Positions 34,941 through 42,914 of a stretch of 64,000 nucleotides of DNA are shown here, in pieces (the first letter of the stretch is position 1; each line of letters starts with the position of its first letter). Position numbers and translations under genes: made by a program. The notes under the pieces were generated by a model. That model did no database searches, was not told the DNA's origin, and saw nothing but the letters and a program-made list of their open reading frames with translations. The DNA comes from Firmicutes bacterium ADurb.Bin300 (GTDB lineage: Bacteria > Bacillota > Clostridia > Oscillospirales > Acutalibacteraceae), in NCBI GenBank assembly GCA_002069015.1, contig MWBL01000003.1:1-64000 (forward strand). The letters are read 5' to 3'.

Positions 34941-35375
34941 GTGTGGTTTGCAAAAAATAAGGGGTTTACCCTCGTTGAGCTGATGATTGTGGTTGTTATT
35001 ATGGCCATTCTTGTCACTGTCGCGGTTCCTGTCTATATGGCTGTTGCGGATAATGCTGAAAAAAGGACCTGCAACAACAACTGTAAAAGCACATCGGCCA
35101 TTCTTACGCACTACATGAACGGAATTATGTCCGACGACGGTCTGCCTAAAAGCATCCCCGACTTTGAAATACATAATGAGGGCGGCATTCCGGTGTTTTA
35201 TTCACCCGGAGGCGGAGCGCCTACCGAGGGAATATCGACTCTCGGAGCATGGCTGCTGACAAAATACCAGGATACCGAAAGCGCTTGCTGTATAGGTGAC
35301 GGGATTATTTCCGTAACTGTTGTCACAAGCGGGAACGGTGCCTTTGTAAGCGTAATATGCAGCGAACACAGTTAA
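34941..35375 (+). CDS. Type IV prepilin-like protein 1
   Basis: A pilin or pseudopilin of 144 residues. A short basic leader (WFAKNKG) is followed by FTLVELMIVVVIMAILVTVA, the class III signal cut between Gly and Phe by prepilin peptidase, with Glu at +5. The globular part has cysteines in TCNNNC, ACC and near the end, suggesting disulfide loops. The GTG at 34941 is seven bases from GGAGG at 34929-34933; a TTG at 34938 is possible and the GTG at 34917 is upstream of that site. It has its own promoter. No pilus motor, platform or peptidase gene is in the window. Confidence 0.85.
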   Translation: MWFAKNKGFTLVELMIVVVIMAILVTVAVPVYMAVADNAEKRTCNNNCKSTSAILTHYMNGIMSDDGLPKSIPDFEIHNEGGIPVFYSPGGGAPTEGISTLGAWLLTKYQDTESACCIGDGIISVTVVTSGNGAFVSVICSEHS

Positions 35376-35455
35376 AAGATTATATATAATGTACAAGGAT
35401 TAGGACAGAAAATTGTAAGAAACATACAAATAACAGAAAAAAAAATAAAAAACTG

Positions 35456-35483
35456 TTTACAAATCAGAAAATTCTGTTATAAT
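35456..35483 (+). promoter_or_regulatory. Promoter of the second prepilin gene
   Basis: TTTACA at 35456-35461 and TATAAT at 35478-35483, spacer 16, about 100 bases before the ATG. Confidence 0.75.
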
Positions 35484-35593
35484 AACGGTAGAGTTACGAA
35501 TTATTCACAGTCAGGCCGATATTTTACTTTTTGGTATTAATGGTGCTTAGCATCATAAATATAAAACAATACTTATATAAGGAGTGTTTCATA

Positions 35594-36013
35594 ATGAAAT
35601 TTATGAACAAGAACAAAAAAGGCTTTACTCTTGTTGAACTGATGATAGTTGTTGTCATCATGGCTATCCTTGTCGCCGTCGCCGTTCCGATTTACGGAGC
35701 AGTAACAAGAAACGCCAAGGAAAAGACCTGTGCCTCCCATGCAAGAAACCTTTCTTCCCAGATGAACCAGGTTATGATGGGTACTGTTGACGGTAGCAAC
35801 CCCGTATCCACTCTTACTACCGGCATCCTTACCACCTTATCCGTTGTTGGCGACTTTAACGGTGGCACATCTACTGTTAAAATCGTAAGCCTTCTTCAGG
35901 ATGGTCTTCCGGTATGCCCTTGCAAAGCTGGAAATACTTACCAGGTAGCACGTAACGGCAAGGTAACTTGCTCGGGTGTAGGAGCGGATGGAACTCATGC
36001 GAATTTTGATTAA
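35594..36013 (+). CDS. Type IV prepilin-like protein 2
   Basis: A 139-residue prepilin with leader MKFMNKNKKG and GFTLVELMIVVVIMAILVAVA, nearly the same helix as protein 1. Its globular domain is short and ends in VCPCKAGNTYQVARNGKVTC, a Cys-bounded beta hairpin typical of clostridial pilins. Even use of preferred codons, its own promoter and a very strong terminator suggest it is the abundant subunit. The ATG at 35594 follows AAGGAG. Earlier in-frame codons are not needed. Confidence 0.88.
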   Translation: MKFMNKNKKGFTLVELMIVVVIMAILVAVAVPIYGAVTRNAKEKTCASHARNLSSQMNQVMMGTVDGSNPVSTLTTGILTTLSVVGDFNGGTSTVKIVSLLQDGLPVCPCKAGNTYQVARNGKVTCSGVGADGTHANFD

Positions 36014-36028
36014 TCCATAAGTTAAACC

Positions 36029-36065
36029 AACTGCGCGGTCGTAAGACCGCGCAGTTTCTTTTTCT
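36029..36065 (+). terminator. Strong terminator after prepilin 2
   Basis: AACTGCGCGGTC (36029-36040) and GACCGCGCAGTT (36045-36056) form a perfect 12-pair stem with a GTAA loop, then TCTTTTTCT. Confidence 0.93.
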
Positions 36066-36081
36066 CATAGCTTAAATTTTA

Positions 36082-36110
36082 TTGACATAACAGGATACCT
36101 ATAGTATTAT
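36082..36110 (+). promoter_or_regulatory. Promoter of the third prepilin gene
   Basis: TTGACA at 36082-36087 and TATTAT at 36105-36110 with a 17-base spacer, directly after the terminator of prepilin 2. Confidence 0.75.
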
Positions 36111-36147
36111 AATTAATATAAAAAAGGTTATTAAAGGAGGGTATAGG

Positions 36148-36681
36148 TTGTACGAATTTCTATGCTCAAAAAAAGCGTTTACTATCGTTGAACTTATAAT
36201 TTCGGTTGCCATAATTGCTATTCTTGTGGTAGTCGCTGTCCCTCTCATTCCCCATATGCTTGAAAGGGAAAGGAAAAAGGATTGTAACAGCCAGATTAAG
36301 ATAATCGAAGCGAACGTCCAAATTGTCATGAGCGGGATGGAGGATAACGGAAAGCCCATTGAGGTTATGGGCCTTAGTGAGGGGGTCCTAATAGGCTCCG
36401 GCTCTGCAAAGCACTGGGTATTAAGCTCCGCTTATTCTCCTACCATAGGCAATATGAGATGGGGGCAGACAAAAGAGCAAATATCAACAAGCCAACCCGC
36501 TACCGACCATCTTAAAAAGTCTTCTCTTGACACAGCGCTTTTTTCCTCTCTATTCACCTTCTCTGAGGTTCCCGTATGTCCGTTTGATGAGACGGGTACT
36601 GCCGGGTACAGAATATATGCGGACGGCACTGTCAAATGCAACTGTATAGACTGTCCGAATTGTCCCGATTATACAGGGTGA
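36148..36681 (+). CDS. Type IV prepilin-like protein 3
   Basis: A longer, more diverged prepilin of 177 residues. The leader MYEFLCSKKA is followed by FTIVELIISVAIIAILVVVA; the residue before the cut is Ala instead of Gly, which prepilin peptidases of some bacteria accept. The C-terminal part again has the VPVCPFDETGT..YRIYADGTVKCNC pattern, with a Cys-rich end (CIDCPNC). It starts at TTG 36148 behind AAAGGAGGG. It could be a minor or tip pilin; this is an inference from size and divergence. Confidence 0.85.
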   Translation: MYEFLCSKKAFTIVELIISVAIIAILVVVAVPLIPHMLERERKKDCNSQIKIIEANVQIVMSGMEDNGKPIEVMGLSEGVLIGSGSAKHWVLSSAYSPTIGNMRWGQTKEQISTSQPATDHLKKSSLDTALFSSLFTFSEVPVCPFDETGTAGYRIYADGTVKCNCIDCPNCPDYTG

Positions 36682-36689
36682 AACCAACA

Positions 36690-36724
36690 AAAAAAGCTTC
36701 ATCCTTTCGGATGAAGCTTTTTTA
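36690..36724 (+). terminator. Terminator after prepilin 3
   Basis: AAGCTTCATCC and GGATGAAGCTT (36694-36704, 36709-36719) with a TTTC loop, flanked by A and T runs. Confidence 0.93.
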
Positions 36725-36727
36725 AAA

Positions 36728-36925
36728 ATGGCAAATTGCAGGTTGCAGATTAATGGCGGGGCAAGCCCCGCACCCTAACGGAAGTCTGATAAAATATAGG
36801 GCGAAGCCATTTTCAGATGTCAGTGTCAGATGTCAGATATCAGCTTTAAAGGAAAAATGCTTCGCGTTTTTGAATTATAATAATAGGTGAGGACGCAGTC
36901 CTCCCTAAGCTTGCAACTTGCAACT
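36728..36925. repeat. Degenerate intergenic repeat element, copy 1
   Basis: The 263-base gap before thrS has no gene. It begins with GGCAAATTGCAGGTTGCAG and ends with TTGCAACTTGCAACT, which are rough inverted ends. Inside are two copies of TCAGATGTCAG (36813, 36826), a GGGGC..GCCCC pair near 36758 and TTTTGAATTATAAT (36868-36881), the last shared exactly with copy 2. No promoter or T-box leader for thrS was recognised here. Confidence 0.5.
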
Positions 36926-36944
36926 ATACAAAGGGGCTGTGGTT

Positions 36945-38852
36945 ATGATTAAAATTAAGCTGCGTGACGATATAATGGAATTTCCTAAGGGGGTTACGCC
37001 CGGGGAGATAGCGAAGGAAATAGGCGGCAGACTTTCTCGCGCCCTTTGCGCCGCGACGGTTGACGGTCAGCTTAAGGATATTAGGACAGTTCTTGATAAG
37101 GACTGCTCGGTAGAGCTTCTTACTTTTGAGCATGAGGGCGGAAAGCACACATTCTGGCATACCTCGTCTCATGTTTTAGCACATGCCGTAAAGAGACTTT
37201 ATCCGTCAGCAAGATTTGCCATAGGTCCCGCTATCGAAAACGGCTTTTATTACGATATTGATTATGATACGCCGTTCACCCCCGAAGACCTTGAAAAAAT
37301 CGAGGGGGAAATGAAAAGGATTGTAAAGGAAGCCCTGCCCTTAGAGCGCTTTGAGCTTCCCGCAGACGAAGCCGTCAAGCTTATGGAGGACAGGAACGAA
37401 ACTTATAAAATAGAGCTTATTAAAGAACACGCGCGCGAAAACGAACCGATTTCGTTTTACAGGCAGGGCGACTTTGTTGACCTTTGTGCGGGACCGCATC
37501 TGCCCGATACGGGCAGGATAAAGGCATTTAAGCTTACTGCCTGTACGGGCGCATACTGGCGCGGCGACCAAAAGAATAAGATGCTTCAGAGAATTTACGG
37601 TACGGCATTTCCCAAAGCGGCACAGCTTGAGGAATATCTCCTGATGATTGAAGAGGCGAAAAAGCGCGACCACAGAAAAATCGGGCGCGAGCTTGATCTT
37701 TTCGATATTTATGAGGAGGGACCGGGCTTCCCGTTTTTCCTTCCCAACGGAATGGTTTTGCGCAATTTGCTTGAAAATTATTGGCGCGACGAGCATACGA
37801 AGCGCGGATACCGTGAGATAAAAACCCCTATTATCTTAAACGAGGAGCTTTGGCACCGCTCGGGTCATTGGGATCATTATAAGGACAATATGTATAACGT
37901 TAAAATCGATGAGGGAGATTTTGCCATTAAGCCGATGAACTGTCCGGGCGGGATGTTAGCGTACAGGCGCAAGCTGCATTCGTACAGGGATTTACCTGAG
38001 AGAGTGGCAGAATTGGGGCTTGTACACAGGCACGAGCTTTCGGGTGCGCTGCACGGTCTTATGCGAGTGCGCTGCTTCACGCAGGACGATGCGCACATTT
38101 TTATGACTCCCGAGCAGATAGAGGACGAGATAACAGGAGTTATAGACCTTATAGACGATTTTTATAAGATGTTCGGCTTTGAATACAGCGTAGAGCTTTC
38201 GACCCGCCCCGAAGACTCAATGGGCAGCGATGAGGATTGGGAAACGGCGATAAATGCCCTCAAAAGCGCTATAGAAAAAAAGGGTATGGACTTCTCGATA
38301 AACGAGGGCGACGGAGCTTTTTACGGTCCTAAAATAGATTTTCATCTGCGTGACTGCTTAGGCAGAACATGGCAGTGCGGCACAATTCAGCTCGATTTCC
38401 AAATGCCCGAGAGGTTTGACCTCGTCTATACCGGCGCGGACGGCGAAAAGCATCGCCCGGTTATGATACACCGCGTCGTTTTCGGCAGTATCGAGCGTTT
38501 TATCGCCATACTCACAGAGCAGTATGCGGGCGCATTCCCTTGCTGGCTTGCCCCCGAGCAGGTTGTAATCCTGCCAATTGCAGACAGACACCACGAAAGA
38601 GCCTTTGAGCTGGAGAAAGAGCTTAAAGAGGCAGGAATTCGTACCCGTGTTGACGACAGAAGCGAAAAAGTAGGTTATAAAATCAGGGAGGGTCAACTTA
38701 AAAGGATACCCTATATGCTCATAGTCGGGGACAAAGAGCAGAGGGAGGGTACAGTAAGCGTCAGAAGCCGTAAGAAAGGGGACCTCGGGTCAATCTCTCC
38801 GCTCGACTTTATTGAGAGTATTTTAGATGAAGTGAAGACGAAGTCATTATAA
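36945..38852 (+). CDS. thrS: Threonine--tRNA ligase
   Basis: Charges tRNA-Thr; cytoplasmic class II synthetase of 635 residues. Domains in order: TGS (1-60), the editing tRNA_SAD domain (~165-215, with HTSSHVLAHAVKRLYP before it as the HxxxH zinc-like editing site), the catalytic core with motif 2 region KPMNCPGGMLAYRR (zinc-binding Cys) near 330 and FYGPKIDFHLRDCLGR near 465, and the anticodon-binding domain from ~530. The ATG at 36945 follows AAGGGGC; codons further up are inside the repeat. Length and motifs are normal. Confidence 0.96.
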   Translation: MIKIKLRDDIMEFPKGVTPGEIAKEIGGRLSRALCAATVDGQLKDIRTVLDKDCSVELLTFEHEGGKHTFWHTSSHVLAHAVKRLYPSARFAIGPAIENGFYYDIDYDTPFTPEDLEKIEGEMKRIVKEALPLERFELPADEAVKLMEDRNETYKIELIKEHARENEPISFYRQGDFVDLCAGPHLPDTGRIKAFKLTACTGAYWRGDQKNKMLQRIYGTAFPKAAQLEEYLLMIEEAKKRDHRKIGRELDLFDIYEEGPGFPFFLPNGMVLRNLLENYWRDEHTKRGYREIKTPIILNEELWHRSGHWDHYKDNMYNVKIDEGDFAIKPMNCPGGMLAYRRKLHSYRDLPERVAELGLVHRHELSGALHGLMRVRCFTQDDAHIFMTPEQIEDEITGVIDLIDDFYKMFGFEYSVELSTRPEDSMGSDEDWETAINALKSAIEKKGMDFSINEGDGAFYGPKIDFHLRDCLGRTWQCGTIQLDFQMPERFDLVYTGADGEKHRPVMIHRVVFGSIERFIAILTEQYAGAFPCWLAPEQVVILPIADRHHERAFELEKELKEAGIRTRVDDRSEKVGYKIREGQLKRIPYMLIVGDKEQREGTVSVRSRKKGDLGSISPLDFIESILDEVKTKSL

Positions 38853-38993
38853 GTTGGAAGTGGCAGGTTGCATGTTGCAAGTTTAGGGAGTCTTCACCCT
38901 CACCCGATTTGTAAGGTGCAAGTTAAGATCTCAGGCTTTTGAATTATAATGGCGTCGCAGACCATTAACTTACAACTTCCAACCTGCAACTTG
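38851..38993. repeat. Degenerate intergenic repeat element, copy 2
   Basis: Occupies nearly the whole gap after thrS. The left end (38851-38883, containing GGCAGGTTGCATGTTGCAAG) is an imperfect inverted copy of the right end (38967-38993, containing ACTTCCAACCTGCAACTTG). Inside are TTTTGAATTATAAT (38937-38950), shared with copy 1, and GCGTCGCAGACCA (38952-38964), shared with copy 3. Confidence 0.55.
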
Positions 38994-39023
38994 AAAAAAG
39001 GACCGCTCAGCGGTCACTTTTTT
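38994..39023. terminator. Bidirectional terminator between thrS and the NYN gene
   Basis: GACCGCT (39001-39007) and AGCGGTC (39009-39015) with A-rich and T-rich flanks on the two sides; it serves both convergent genes. The NYN stop codon lies in the T run. Confidence 0.8.
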
Positions 39024-39981
39024 ATTTCGATTTCAGGATTTCTTTTTTCTTCGGTCTTACGCTGTTGCCTACAACCCCGAAGCTATCAAAGGAGCTTATG
39101 AATTTTGAAAAGCTGTTAAAGCCGTATTGCTTTATACTGAAATCGGGGAATTTTTCCTTGAGCTTGTCGTTGACAAGACTCAAGTTATCAATGTGACCGC
39201 TGTTCTTCTCTATAAGCTCGGATACGAATTTCTCTATTTCCTCAAGCGGAGCAGAGGTTCTGTCCCCCACCTTGTAGCCATTCTTCACCTTTGTTATGTC
39301 AAAGTCACCTAAGCTTTGCAGGAAGGTTAAAAGCTTTGAATAGCCGTAGTTTCTGACATCAAAATCAGAGTAGGTCTTGCTTAAAATGTTCCCAATCTCG
39401 CCGATATCGGTTATTCTGCCCGTATTGGCGTTTTCGGTGATAATCTTGTGAATGGTTTCTTTAATCTCGTTACGGCTTGTGATATCCTTAATTTCTTCCT
39501 TGCCGTTTTTCGCGGAGGACTCTGTCTCTTGAGAAATAACCTCTAATATCTTAAAAACGTCGCAGGCTATCCTGAAGGGCTTGGGAGTCTTTTGCTCTCC
39601 CATTCCTATGACGTACATTCCCGCCTCACGCAGTCTCTGGGACAGCTTTGTAAAATCGGAATCGCTTGAAACAAGGCAAAAACCGTCAACGCTTTTTGAA
39701 TAAAGGATATCCATAGCATCAATAATCAGCGCGGAATCGGATGAATTTTTACCTGAGGTATAATTAAACTGCTGTATAAGGTTGAAGGAGTACTCAAGAG
39801 CAGAATCCTTCCAGGTCTTTTGCTTTGAAGGGTCGGTCCAATCACCGTACATTCGCTTATAGGTTATTATTCCGTATACGGACATTTCCTCCAGGACTGA
39901 TTTTATATATTTCGGCGATACGTTGTCGGCATCGACCAATACCGCAAATTTTTTGTCGTTACTTTTGTCTATATTATAAAT
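39022..39981 (-). CDS. NYN-domain protein with two OST-HTH/LOTUS domains, ATT start proposed
   Basis: A predicted RNA-acting protein of 319 residues. The NYN (PIN-like) domain, ~1-150, keeps the acidic residues VDADNVS, GDWTD and SSDSDF needed for metal-dependent cleavage of RNA. Two OST-HTH/LOTUS domains (~175-235, ~250-310: YSDFDVRNYGYSKLLTFLQ and FPDFSIKQYGFNSFSKFIS) follow; such domains bind RNA, often G-rich or structured. In-frame codons upstream of TTG 39939 encode KKFAVL, the first strand of the fold, yet no ATG, GTG or TTG lies between there and a stop. AAGGAG at 39995-39990 is eight bases from ATT 39981, which I propose as the start. It belongs to the LabA/limkain group. Confidence 0.8.
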   Translation of the reverse strand: MYNIDKSNDKKFAVLVDADNVSPKYIKSVLEEMSVYGIITYKRMYGDWTDPSKQKTWKDSALEYSFNLIQQFNYTSGKNSSDSALIIDAMDILYSKSVDGFCLVSSDSDFTKLSQRLREAGMYVIGMGEQKTPKPFRIACDVFKILEVISQETESSAKNGKEEIKDITSRNEIKETIHKIITENANTGRITDIGEIGNILSKTYSDFDVRNYGYSKLLTFLQSLGDFDITKVKNGYKVGDRTSAPLEEIEKFVSELIEKNSGHIDNLSLVNDKLKEKFPDFSIKQYGFNSFSKFISSFDSFGVVGNSVRPKKKEILKSK

Positions 39982-40000
39982 ACTCTCAGCTCCTTATATA

Positions 40001-40152
40001 ATTGGAAATGGCAAATTCCGGGAGGGCTTTGCCCTCACCTATTTAATTCTGAATTTTTCTTGTTGTTTTTTCTGTTACAGTAAAGTAAACTACTAAAACC
40101 ATCTGATACAATTGCGTCGCAGACCAATAATTTGCCGTTTGCCATTTTCAAT
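40001..40152. repeat. Degenerate intergenic repeat element, copy 3
   Basis: Ends are inverted: ATTGGAAATGGCAAATTCC (40001-40019) against the strand opposite to 40131-40152, which reads ATTGAAAATGGCAAACGG. It contains GCGTCGCAGACCA (40114-40126), identical to copy 2, and a GAGGGC..GCCCTC pair near 40022-40037. Its right end overlaps the stop codon of the YebC gene. Confidence 0.5.
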
Positions 40153-40891
40153 TATCGAAATCGTCTGCATTTTCCCAATTATGCCAAACGCCTTGAACGT
40201 CATCGTTGTCCTCAAACATCTCAAGCATTTTTCCCATATTCTTAATATCATCCGGATTTTCAAGCTTCACATAGGTTGCAGGAACATATTCAACCTGAGC
40301 ATAAGCAAAGGAGTATCCTTTTTTCCCCAAACAGTCACGAACGGCACCAAGCTCACCCGGCTGTGTGCTGACCTCATAAACATCCTCGTCCTCGCTGAAA
40401 AAATCTGACGCTCCCGCCTCAATGGCATCCTCCATGAGTTGTTCCTCGTCAACTCCTTCTTTTTCTATTACAATTGTTCCTTGTCTGTTGAACATAAACA
40501 TAACGCTGCCGGATTGCCCCATATTTCCGCCGTATTTGTCAAAATAATGGCGAACATCTCCGGCAGTGCGGTTGCGGTTATCGGTAAGTGCCTCAACTAT
40601 GACCGCTACGCCCGACGGACCGTAACCCTCATATATAATGTTCTCATAAGTATCAGCCGAGGAATCGCCGGAGGCTTTTTTTATTATTCTTTCGATGTTG
40701 TCATTCGGCACATTACTTGCACGGGCTTTGGCAATTATATCCCTGAGCTTGGAATTAGTAAGGGGATCGGCGCCCGACTGGCGCACGGCAACAGTTATTT
40801 CGCGCCCGATTTTTGTAAAGACCTTGGCGCGCTGACTATCCGTCTTTTCCTTTTTGCGTTTAATGGTACTCCATTTAGAGTGACCCGACAT
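40148..40891 (-). CDS. YebC/PmpR-family protein
   Basis: A 247-residue DUF28 protein. It opens with MSGHSKWSTIKRKKEKTDSQRAK, the most conserved stretch of the family, and has IIYEGYGPSGVAVIVEALTDNRNRTAGDVRHYFDKYGGNMG near residue 95, so all three alpha/beta domains are present. YebC proteins were described as transcription regulators and more recently as translation factors that relieve stalling at proline stretches. EF-P is also in this window, 15 kb away. The ATG at 40891 is chosen because homologues begin there. Confidence 0.93.
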   Translation of the reverse strand: MSGHSKWSTIKRKKEKTDSQRAKVFTKIGREITVAVRQSGADPLTNSKLRDIIAKARASNVPNDNIERIIKKASGDSSADTYENIIYEGYGPSGVAVIVEALTDNRNRTAGDVRHYFDKYGGNMGQSGSVMFMFNRQGTIVIEKEGVDEEQLMEDAIEAGASDFFSEDEDVYEVSTQPGELGAVRDCLGKKGYSFAYAQVEYVPATYVKLENPDDIKNMGKMLEMFEDNDDVQGVWHNWENADDFDN

Positions 40892-41015
40892 GTACTCCAA
40901 TCCTTTCAGCATCTATATTTTGAGTCTATCACACTAATAAAAAAGTGTCAAATGTTTTAATAAAGTATTGACAATGTTTTAATAAAAATAAAAATAAAAC
41001 CATTAATAAAACTAC

Positions 41016-41044
41016 TTGACAAATTAGGCACCGCGTCTTACAGT
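41016..41044 (+). promoter_or_regulatory. Possible promoter in the gap before the tandem paralogues
   Basis: TTGACA at 41016-41021 and TACAGT at 41039-41044, spacer 17. It is the only promoter-like element I see in the 420-base gap 40892-41310, most of which is AT-rich. Confidence 0.4.
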
Positions 41045-41069
41045 ATTAATGTATGGAAAAATAAGGAGA

Positions 41070-41252
41070 ATGAGGAAAATAAGGGAGAGAGCGTTAAATG
41101 AAACAGAAAATCTGCGGAAAAAAATTTCTTTTATATGTGATATGTACTTAGCCCAGCATACTGGTAATATGATAGAAAAATCACTATATGAAATGTTAAC
41201 AATTTATAGATACGACACTAATACAATGTTTATTTTTCATAGAATAAAATAA
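41070..41252 (+). CDS. Doubtful small ORF (about 60 residues)
   Basis: AAGGAG lies just before an ATG at 41070 in a frame that continues to 41252 and would give a lysine/arginine- and Ile-rich peptide with no recognised motif (RERALNETENLRKKISFICD). The ribosome site is very close to the ATG. It may equally be noncoding leader of the downstream membrane-protein genes. Listed because the gap is otherwise empty. Confidence 0.25.
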   Translation: MRKIRERALNETENLRKKISFICDMYLAQHTGNMIEKSLYEMLTIYRYDTNTMFIFHRIK

Positions 41253-41310
41253 CTTTTAGAAAGCATTGTTAGAACAGACTAATGAGGCGAAGATTTGGAG
41301 GTGATTGTTT

Positions 41311-41997
41311 ATGAAAAGGAGCTTTTTTCTTATTATGGCAGGCGCCGTTTCTCTTGTGCTGTTGACGGCTTTCGTTATTATGTTGAGCAAAGACCACGCT
41401 TTTGGTACCCGTTTAAACGGGAATTTGGTGAAAAACTCCGGAACGCAAAAGCAAGTAAGCGATATAACCAGTAATAACAGTGCTACGGGTGGTGCGGCAA
41501 AGGACTCTTTGCAAAATTCGGAAAAATATCAAATGTACAGTAATAGCAGTGCCGCAAAATTTGAATATGAGCTAAAGGATGCCTACAATTCGCGGGAAGA
41601 AATTTTGCTGGAGATTGACGATTTGAATACATGCTATAAATATTTTTGTGATAAGAAGGAGCCGTTTGTCGTCTTAAAGGCGAAGGAGACAAGGGACGGG
41701 CTGCTGGAGGTTTTAACAGAAAAGATAAAGGCCTATCCGCCGAGTGGCGACGAAATCCTGCAAAGCAAAAAATATGTTATGAGAGAGCGAATTGGCGGCT
41801 TAGAGATGCTCGTTTATACGGCGGAATTTGATTTGAATAATTGTCCGGACAATGAGGAATACAAGCAGATATACCAAAAATACAAAGCCGATTACGAGGA
41901 AGCGAAGAGAATTGAGGATAAGTATAAAAGCGGAGAGTTAACGATAGACCAGGCGCTTTCACAGCTTGGTATTGAATATACCGGTTTGCCTTATTAA
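41311..41997 (+). CDS. Membrane-anchored paralogue A, unknown function
   Basis: A 228-residue protein with one N-terminal membrane helix (residues ~4-27), a Ser/Asn/Thr-rich spacer (~35-80) and a charged, mostly helical outer domain (~90-228). It ends in KYKSGELTIDQALSQLG and IEYTGLPY. The ATG at 41311 follows TTGGAGGTG. Together with the next gene it forms a tandem pair: their outer domains are clearly related (YPPSGDE/YPPSDEE, PDNEEY/PDNTSY) and the last ~40 codons are almost identical in DNA. No known family is recognised; the end vaguely recalls SHOCT-type short helices, but I do not claim that. Confidence 0.7.
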   Translation: MKRSFFLIMAGAVSLVLLTAFVIMLSKDHAFGTRLNGNLVKNSGTQKQVSDITSNNSATGGAAKDSLQNSEKYQMYSNSSAAKFEYELKDAYNSREEILLEIDDLNTCYKYFCDKKEPFVVLKAKETRDGLLEVLTEKIKAYPPSGDEILQSKKYVMRERIGGLEMLVYTAEFDLNNCPDNEEYKQIYQKYKADYEEAKRIEDKYKSGELTIDQALSQLGIEYTGLPY

Positions 41998-42003
41998 GCT
42001 TTT
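41876..42003 (+). repeat. Near-identical 128-bp 3' segment, copy A
   Basis: Differs from 42587-42714 at only two positions, while the upstream parts of the two genes have diverged strongly. It runs from the codons for KYKADYEEAK through the stop and a few bases beyond. Confidence 0.85.
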
Positions 42004-42078
42004 GATTGCTTATATAAAAATAATAAGCATTAAATAATTGGGATAAATTAAAGCTGCATTTACTAGAGGTGATTTTTA

Positions 42079-42708
42079 ATGAAAGGGTTTACTAATAAAA
42101 AAGTTGCTGTCGCTGTATTTGGAGTTCTTGTTGTTACAGTATGTGTCTTTTTTGCAATAGCGTTGAATTTTAATAAAAATAAAGACCAGAATAACAGCTT
42201 AACAAATTCATCTAATTCAAGCACGAAAGCCACGGCACATTTTATAAACAGTGAAACAGCACCTTTTCAATATAATCTTAAAGCAACCTATATCTCAAGG
42301 GCAGAGCTATTAAACGAAAAAGAAAATTTGGGTAAAAGCTTTGAGGAATTTGTTGCGATAAATGAGAATAATGAAAACGCGCGTGTTGCCGCTCGAAAGA
42401 CATTAGAGGAATTGGACAGTATTATAAATGAAAAGCTTAAAGAATATCCGCCGAGTGATGAAGAAGTCCTTGAGGCAAAGGAGCAACTGATAAAAGAAAA
42501 AATTGTTTTTAGAGAAGATTTTTATCGTGATTTATCTGATTATTTGAAGACTTCTCCCGACAATACCTCCTATATTCAAAATTACGAAAAATACAAAGCC
42601 GATTACGAGGAAGCGAAGAAAATTGAGGATAAGTACAAAAGCGGAGAGTTAACGATAGACCAGGCGCTTTCACAGCTTGGTATTGAATATACCGGTTTGC
42701 CTTATTAA
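42079..42708 (+). CDS. Membrane-anchored paralogue B, unknown function
   Basis: A 209-residue relative of the preceding gene product: basic start, one membrane helix (~9-30), an Asn/Ser/Thr-rich spacer, and a highly charged helical outer domain (ELLNEKENLGKSFEEF, KEQLIKEKIVFREDFY), ending in the same IEDKYKSGELTIDQALSQLG and IEYTGLPY. The ATG follows AGAGGTG. It lies 81 bases after paralogue A and is followed by a terminator, so the pair is probably one transcript. The outside location is inferred from the positive start and polar domain after the helix. Confidence 0.72.
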   Translation: MKGFTNKKVAVAVFGVLVVTVCVFFAIALNFNKNKDQNNSLTNSSNSSTKATAHFINSETAPFQYNLKATYISRAELLNEKENLGKSFEEFVAINENNENARVAARKTLEELDSIINEKLKEYPPSDEEVLEAKEQLIKEKIVFREDFYRDLSDYLKTSPDNTSYIQNYEKYKADYEEAKKIEDKYKSGELTIDQALSQLGIEYTGLPY

Positions 42709-42714
42709 GCTTTT
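42587..42714 (+). repeat. Near-identical 128-bp 3' segment, copy B
   Basis: Partner of 41876-42003 at a constant offset of 711 bases, two mismatches (G/A and T/C). Both changes are conservative or silent. Confidence 0.85.
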
Positions 42715-42740
42715 CGGTTTTAATACAGAATTTTCTTTAT

Positions 42741-42770
42741 GGCAGCTCCGTTTTGGGGCTGTCTTTATTT
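42741..42770 (+). terminator. Terminator after paralogue B
   Basis: GGCAGCTCC (42741-42749) pairs with GGGGCTGTC (42755-42763) around GTTTT, then TTTATTT. Confidence 0.85.
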
Positions 42771-42914
42771 AATACTTAAAAAAGGGCAAGAAAAACTGTG
42801 TTTAGGAGCGATTTTTATTGTACAATTGGTAAAGATATGATATTCTATTGATAAATATTAATAATTCTGTAATAATATAGAATTGATTAAGGCTTAAAAG
42901 GCGGTATTATATTA

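Noticed and set aside
36813..36845. CRISPR-like direct repeats (TCAGATGTCAG twice)
   Set aside because: Only two 11-base copies 13 bases apart, with no spacers of constant length and no cas genes.
36725..36944. T-box leader for thrS
   Set aside because: I could not find the conserved T-box AGGGTGGNACCGCG-type sequence or an anticodon-bearing stem; the gap is filled by repeat material.
41049..41252. Confident small gene before the tandem paralogues
   Set aside because: No motif, poor ribosome-site spacing and strongly AT-biased composition; kept only as a low-confidence entry.
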